NCBI GenBank assembly: GCA_003819975.1
Contig: RPPU01000338.1
Location: forward strand, 1 to 5,534
Direction of reading: 5' to 3'
DNA: 5,534 nt
Source: Desulfobacteraceae bacterium
Lineage (GTDB): Bacteria > Desulfobacterota > DSM-4660 > Desulfatiglandales > HGW-15
Position numbers and translations under genes: made by a program. Positions 4,462-5,534 of the stretch are shown here, one piece after another. Position 1 is the stretch's first letter; every line of letters starts with the position of its first letter. The notes below the pieces were generated by a model. That model did not search any database. It saw only the letters and a list, made by a program, of their open reading frames with translations, and had not been told where the DNA came from.

Positions 4462-5534
4462 GATGTTCCTCCTGGGGAGGCCGTTTGCTTCAATCCGGCC
4501 GCCACCTTGTCGAGACCGATCCGCCGGGACCCTTTCAAAAAAACGACGTCTCCCGGCCGTAAAACCGCTTTGATCCTTCCGATCAGGTGCTCGTGGTTTT
4601 CGGCTGTTTCCGTTTGATTCTCCGGAAACCCTTTTTCCAATGCTCCGGTAATCATCTCCTGGGCATGCTCGCCCATGGCCCAAAAATACGCCGCCCGTGT
4701 TTCCGCCACTAAGGCGCCCGCCTCCAGATGGGCGGGGATCGTTTCGTCGCCGAGTTCCAACATGTCGCCTAAACCGACCAATAAGCGGCCCTGGTCTTTG
4801 ATAAAAGGCTTCAGGGCTTTTAGCGCGGCCTTTAAAGCATAGGGGTTGGAATTATAGGTGTCGTCGATCAGCAGGACTTCTCCCGGCAGATCGCTCAGAA
4901 TAAAACGGCCGGCCACGCCGCGATAGGCCTCCAATCCCTGTCTGATCTTTTCCAGGGGCTCCCGCAATTTCAAGGCGATGGCGGCCGCGGCCAAGGCATT
5001 GTAAACATAGTGGGAGCCCGGCACGCGCAGGCGCATCGGAAAAGACCGCCCCTGGTATTGCAGTTGAAAAACGGTTCCGTCCGCGCCCAAGTCGCGGATT
5101 TCCGTCGCCCGGATGTCGTTACGGGATTTCAAACCGAAGGTCACGATCTGGCGGCGAAACGGTTCGGCGAATTTGAGCAGCAGTTCATCGTCGCCGTTCA
5201 AAGCCACTTGGGCGTTCATGGAAATTTTTTCCAGCATTTCGATCTTGGCTTTGGCCACGCCCGCGATATCGCCCAAGCCTTCCAGATGCACGGCCGCCAC
5301 ATTCGTAATCAAGCCTACATCCGGTCCGGCGATCTCGGTCAAACGGGCGATTTCGCCCGAATGGTTCATGCCCATCTCCAGAACGGCCCGCTGATAACCG
5401 GAGTCCAGAGTCAGGAGCGTCAGGGGCAAGCCGATCAAATGATTGAAATTGCCTTTGTTCTTCAAGGTTTTATAGCTCAGCTCCAGAATGGCGGCCGTCA
5501 TTTCCTTCACCGTCGTCTTGCCGTTGCTGCCGGC
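4458..5534 (-). CDS. murF: UDP-N-acetylmuramoyl-tripeptide--D-alanyl-D-alanine ligase (MurF), partial, N-terminus cut by window
   Basis: Cytoplasmic ATP-dependent Mur ligase that adds D-Ala-D-Ala to the UDP-MurNAc-tripeptide, finishing the pentapeptide precursor used by MraY. The window holds 358 residues from the P-loop onward; roughly 100 N-terminal residues (the substrate-binding domain) lie beyond the edge, given about 450 for the family. Numbering from the edge: P-loop GSNGKTT (2-8) followed by VKEM; EMGMNHSGEI (53-62); TNVAAVHLEGLG (77-88) and an AKAKIEM lysine pair, one of which should be the carbamylated residue; LNGDDELL; GSHYVYNALAA (173-183); and the C-terminal domain blocks IDDTYNSNP (223-231) and GLGDMLELG (255-263). 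HSGEI and DDTYNSNP separate MurF from MurE and MurD. The frame is open to the edge, so the GTG at 5510 is an internal valine, not a start. Its TGA overlaps the response regulator ATG. Confidence 0.97.
   Translation of the reverse strand, partial: AGSNGKTTVKEMTAAILELSYKTLKNKGNFNHLIGLPLTLLTLDSGYQRAVLEMGMNHSGEIARLTEIAGPDVGLITNVAAVHLEGLGDIAGVAKAKIEMLEKISMNAQVALNGDDELLLKFAEPFRRQIVTFGLKSRNDIRATEIRDLGADGTVFQLQYQGRSFPMRLRVPGSHYVYNALAAAAIALKLREPLEKIRQGLEAYRGVAGRFILSDLPGEVLLIDDTYNSNPYALKAALKALKPFIKDQGRLLVGLGDMLELGDETIPAHLEAGALVAETRAAYFWAMGEHAQEMITGALEKGFPENQTETAENHEHLIGRIKAVLRPGDVVFLKGSRRIGLDKVAAGLKQTASPGGTS
4468..4473 (-). promoter_or_regulatory. Shine-Dalgarno site for the response regulator
   Basis: Full-consensus AGGAGG on the minus strand, 6 bases before the ATG at 4461, embedded in the last codons of murF. 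It fixes the response regulator start and rules against the long upstream extension. Confidence 0.8.

Noticed and set aside
4462..4683. An N-terminal extension of the response regulator by 74 residues
   Set aside because: The extension is out-of-frame murF sequence. A full-consensus AGGAGG and the ATGA overlap fix the start at 4461.

Overview
This window is a piece of a bacterial dcw (division and cell wall) cluster, read entirely on the minus strand. In transcription order, from high to low coordinates, it holds murF (5' end cut by the window), a stand-alone CheY-like response regulator, a 478-base non-coding stretch packed with repeats, mraY, two very small ORFs (55 and 53 codons), murD, and ftsW (3' end cut by the window). 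The order murF-mraY-murD-ftsW is the canonical one. The departures from it are the response regulator, the repeat block and the two small ORFs.

Region by region: 1-770 encodes the first 256 residues of FtsW. 760-2124 is a complete MurD. 2121-2463 holds two tightly packed small ORFs, each with a strong Shine-Dalgarno sequence, filling the gap between mraY and murD. 2487-3566 is a complete MraY. 3567-4044 is non-coding and contains an inverted pair of hairpin elements, a GC-rich palindrome, 7-bp and 9-bp tandem repeats, and dispersed C/T-rich direct repeats. 4045-4461 is the response regulator, joined to murF by an ATGA overlap. 4458-5534 is MurF from its P-loop to its C-terminus.

The pathway is coherent. 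MurD adds D-Glu to UDP-MurNAc-L-Ala in the cytoplasm. MurF adds the D-Ala-D-Ala dipeptide that completes UDP-MurNAc-pentapeptide. MraY moves phospho-MurNAc-pentapeptide onto undecaprenyl phosphate to make lipid I. FtsW polymerises the later lipid II at the septum. The receiver-only protein could link this operon to a phosphorelay, but its partner is not in the window.

The organism is a peptidoglycan-making bacterium, probably with a Gram-negative-type dcw cluster and moderate GC. Repeat-filled intergenic DNA inside an otherwise compact operon reminds me of uncultured lineages such as Omnitrophota or deltaproteobacteria-like groups, but that is an impression and nothing here proves it. The cell-wall enzymes are ordinary. 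The parts worth a second look are the embedded response regulator, the two small ORFs and the repeat mosaic.
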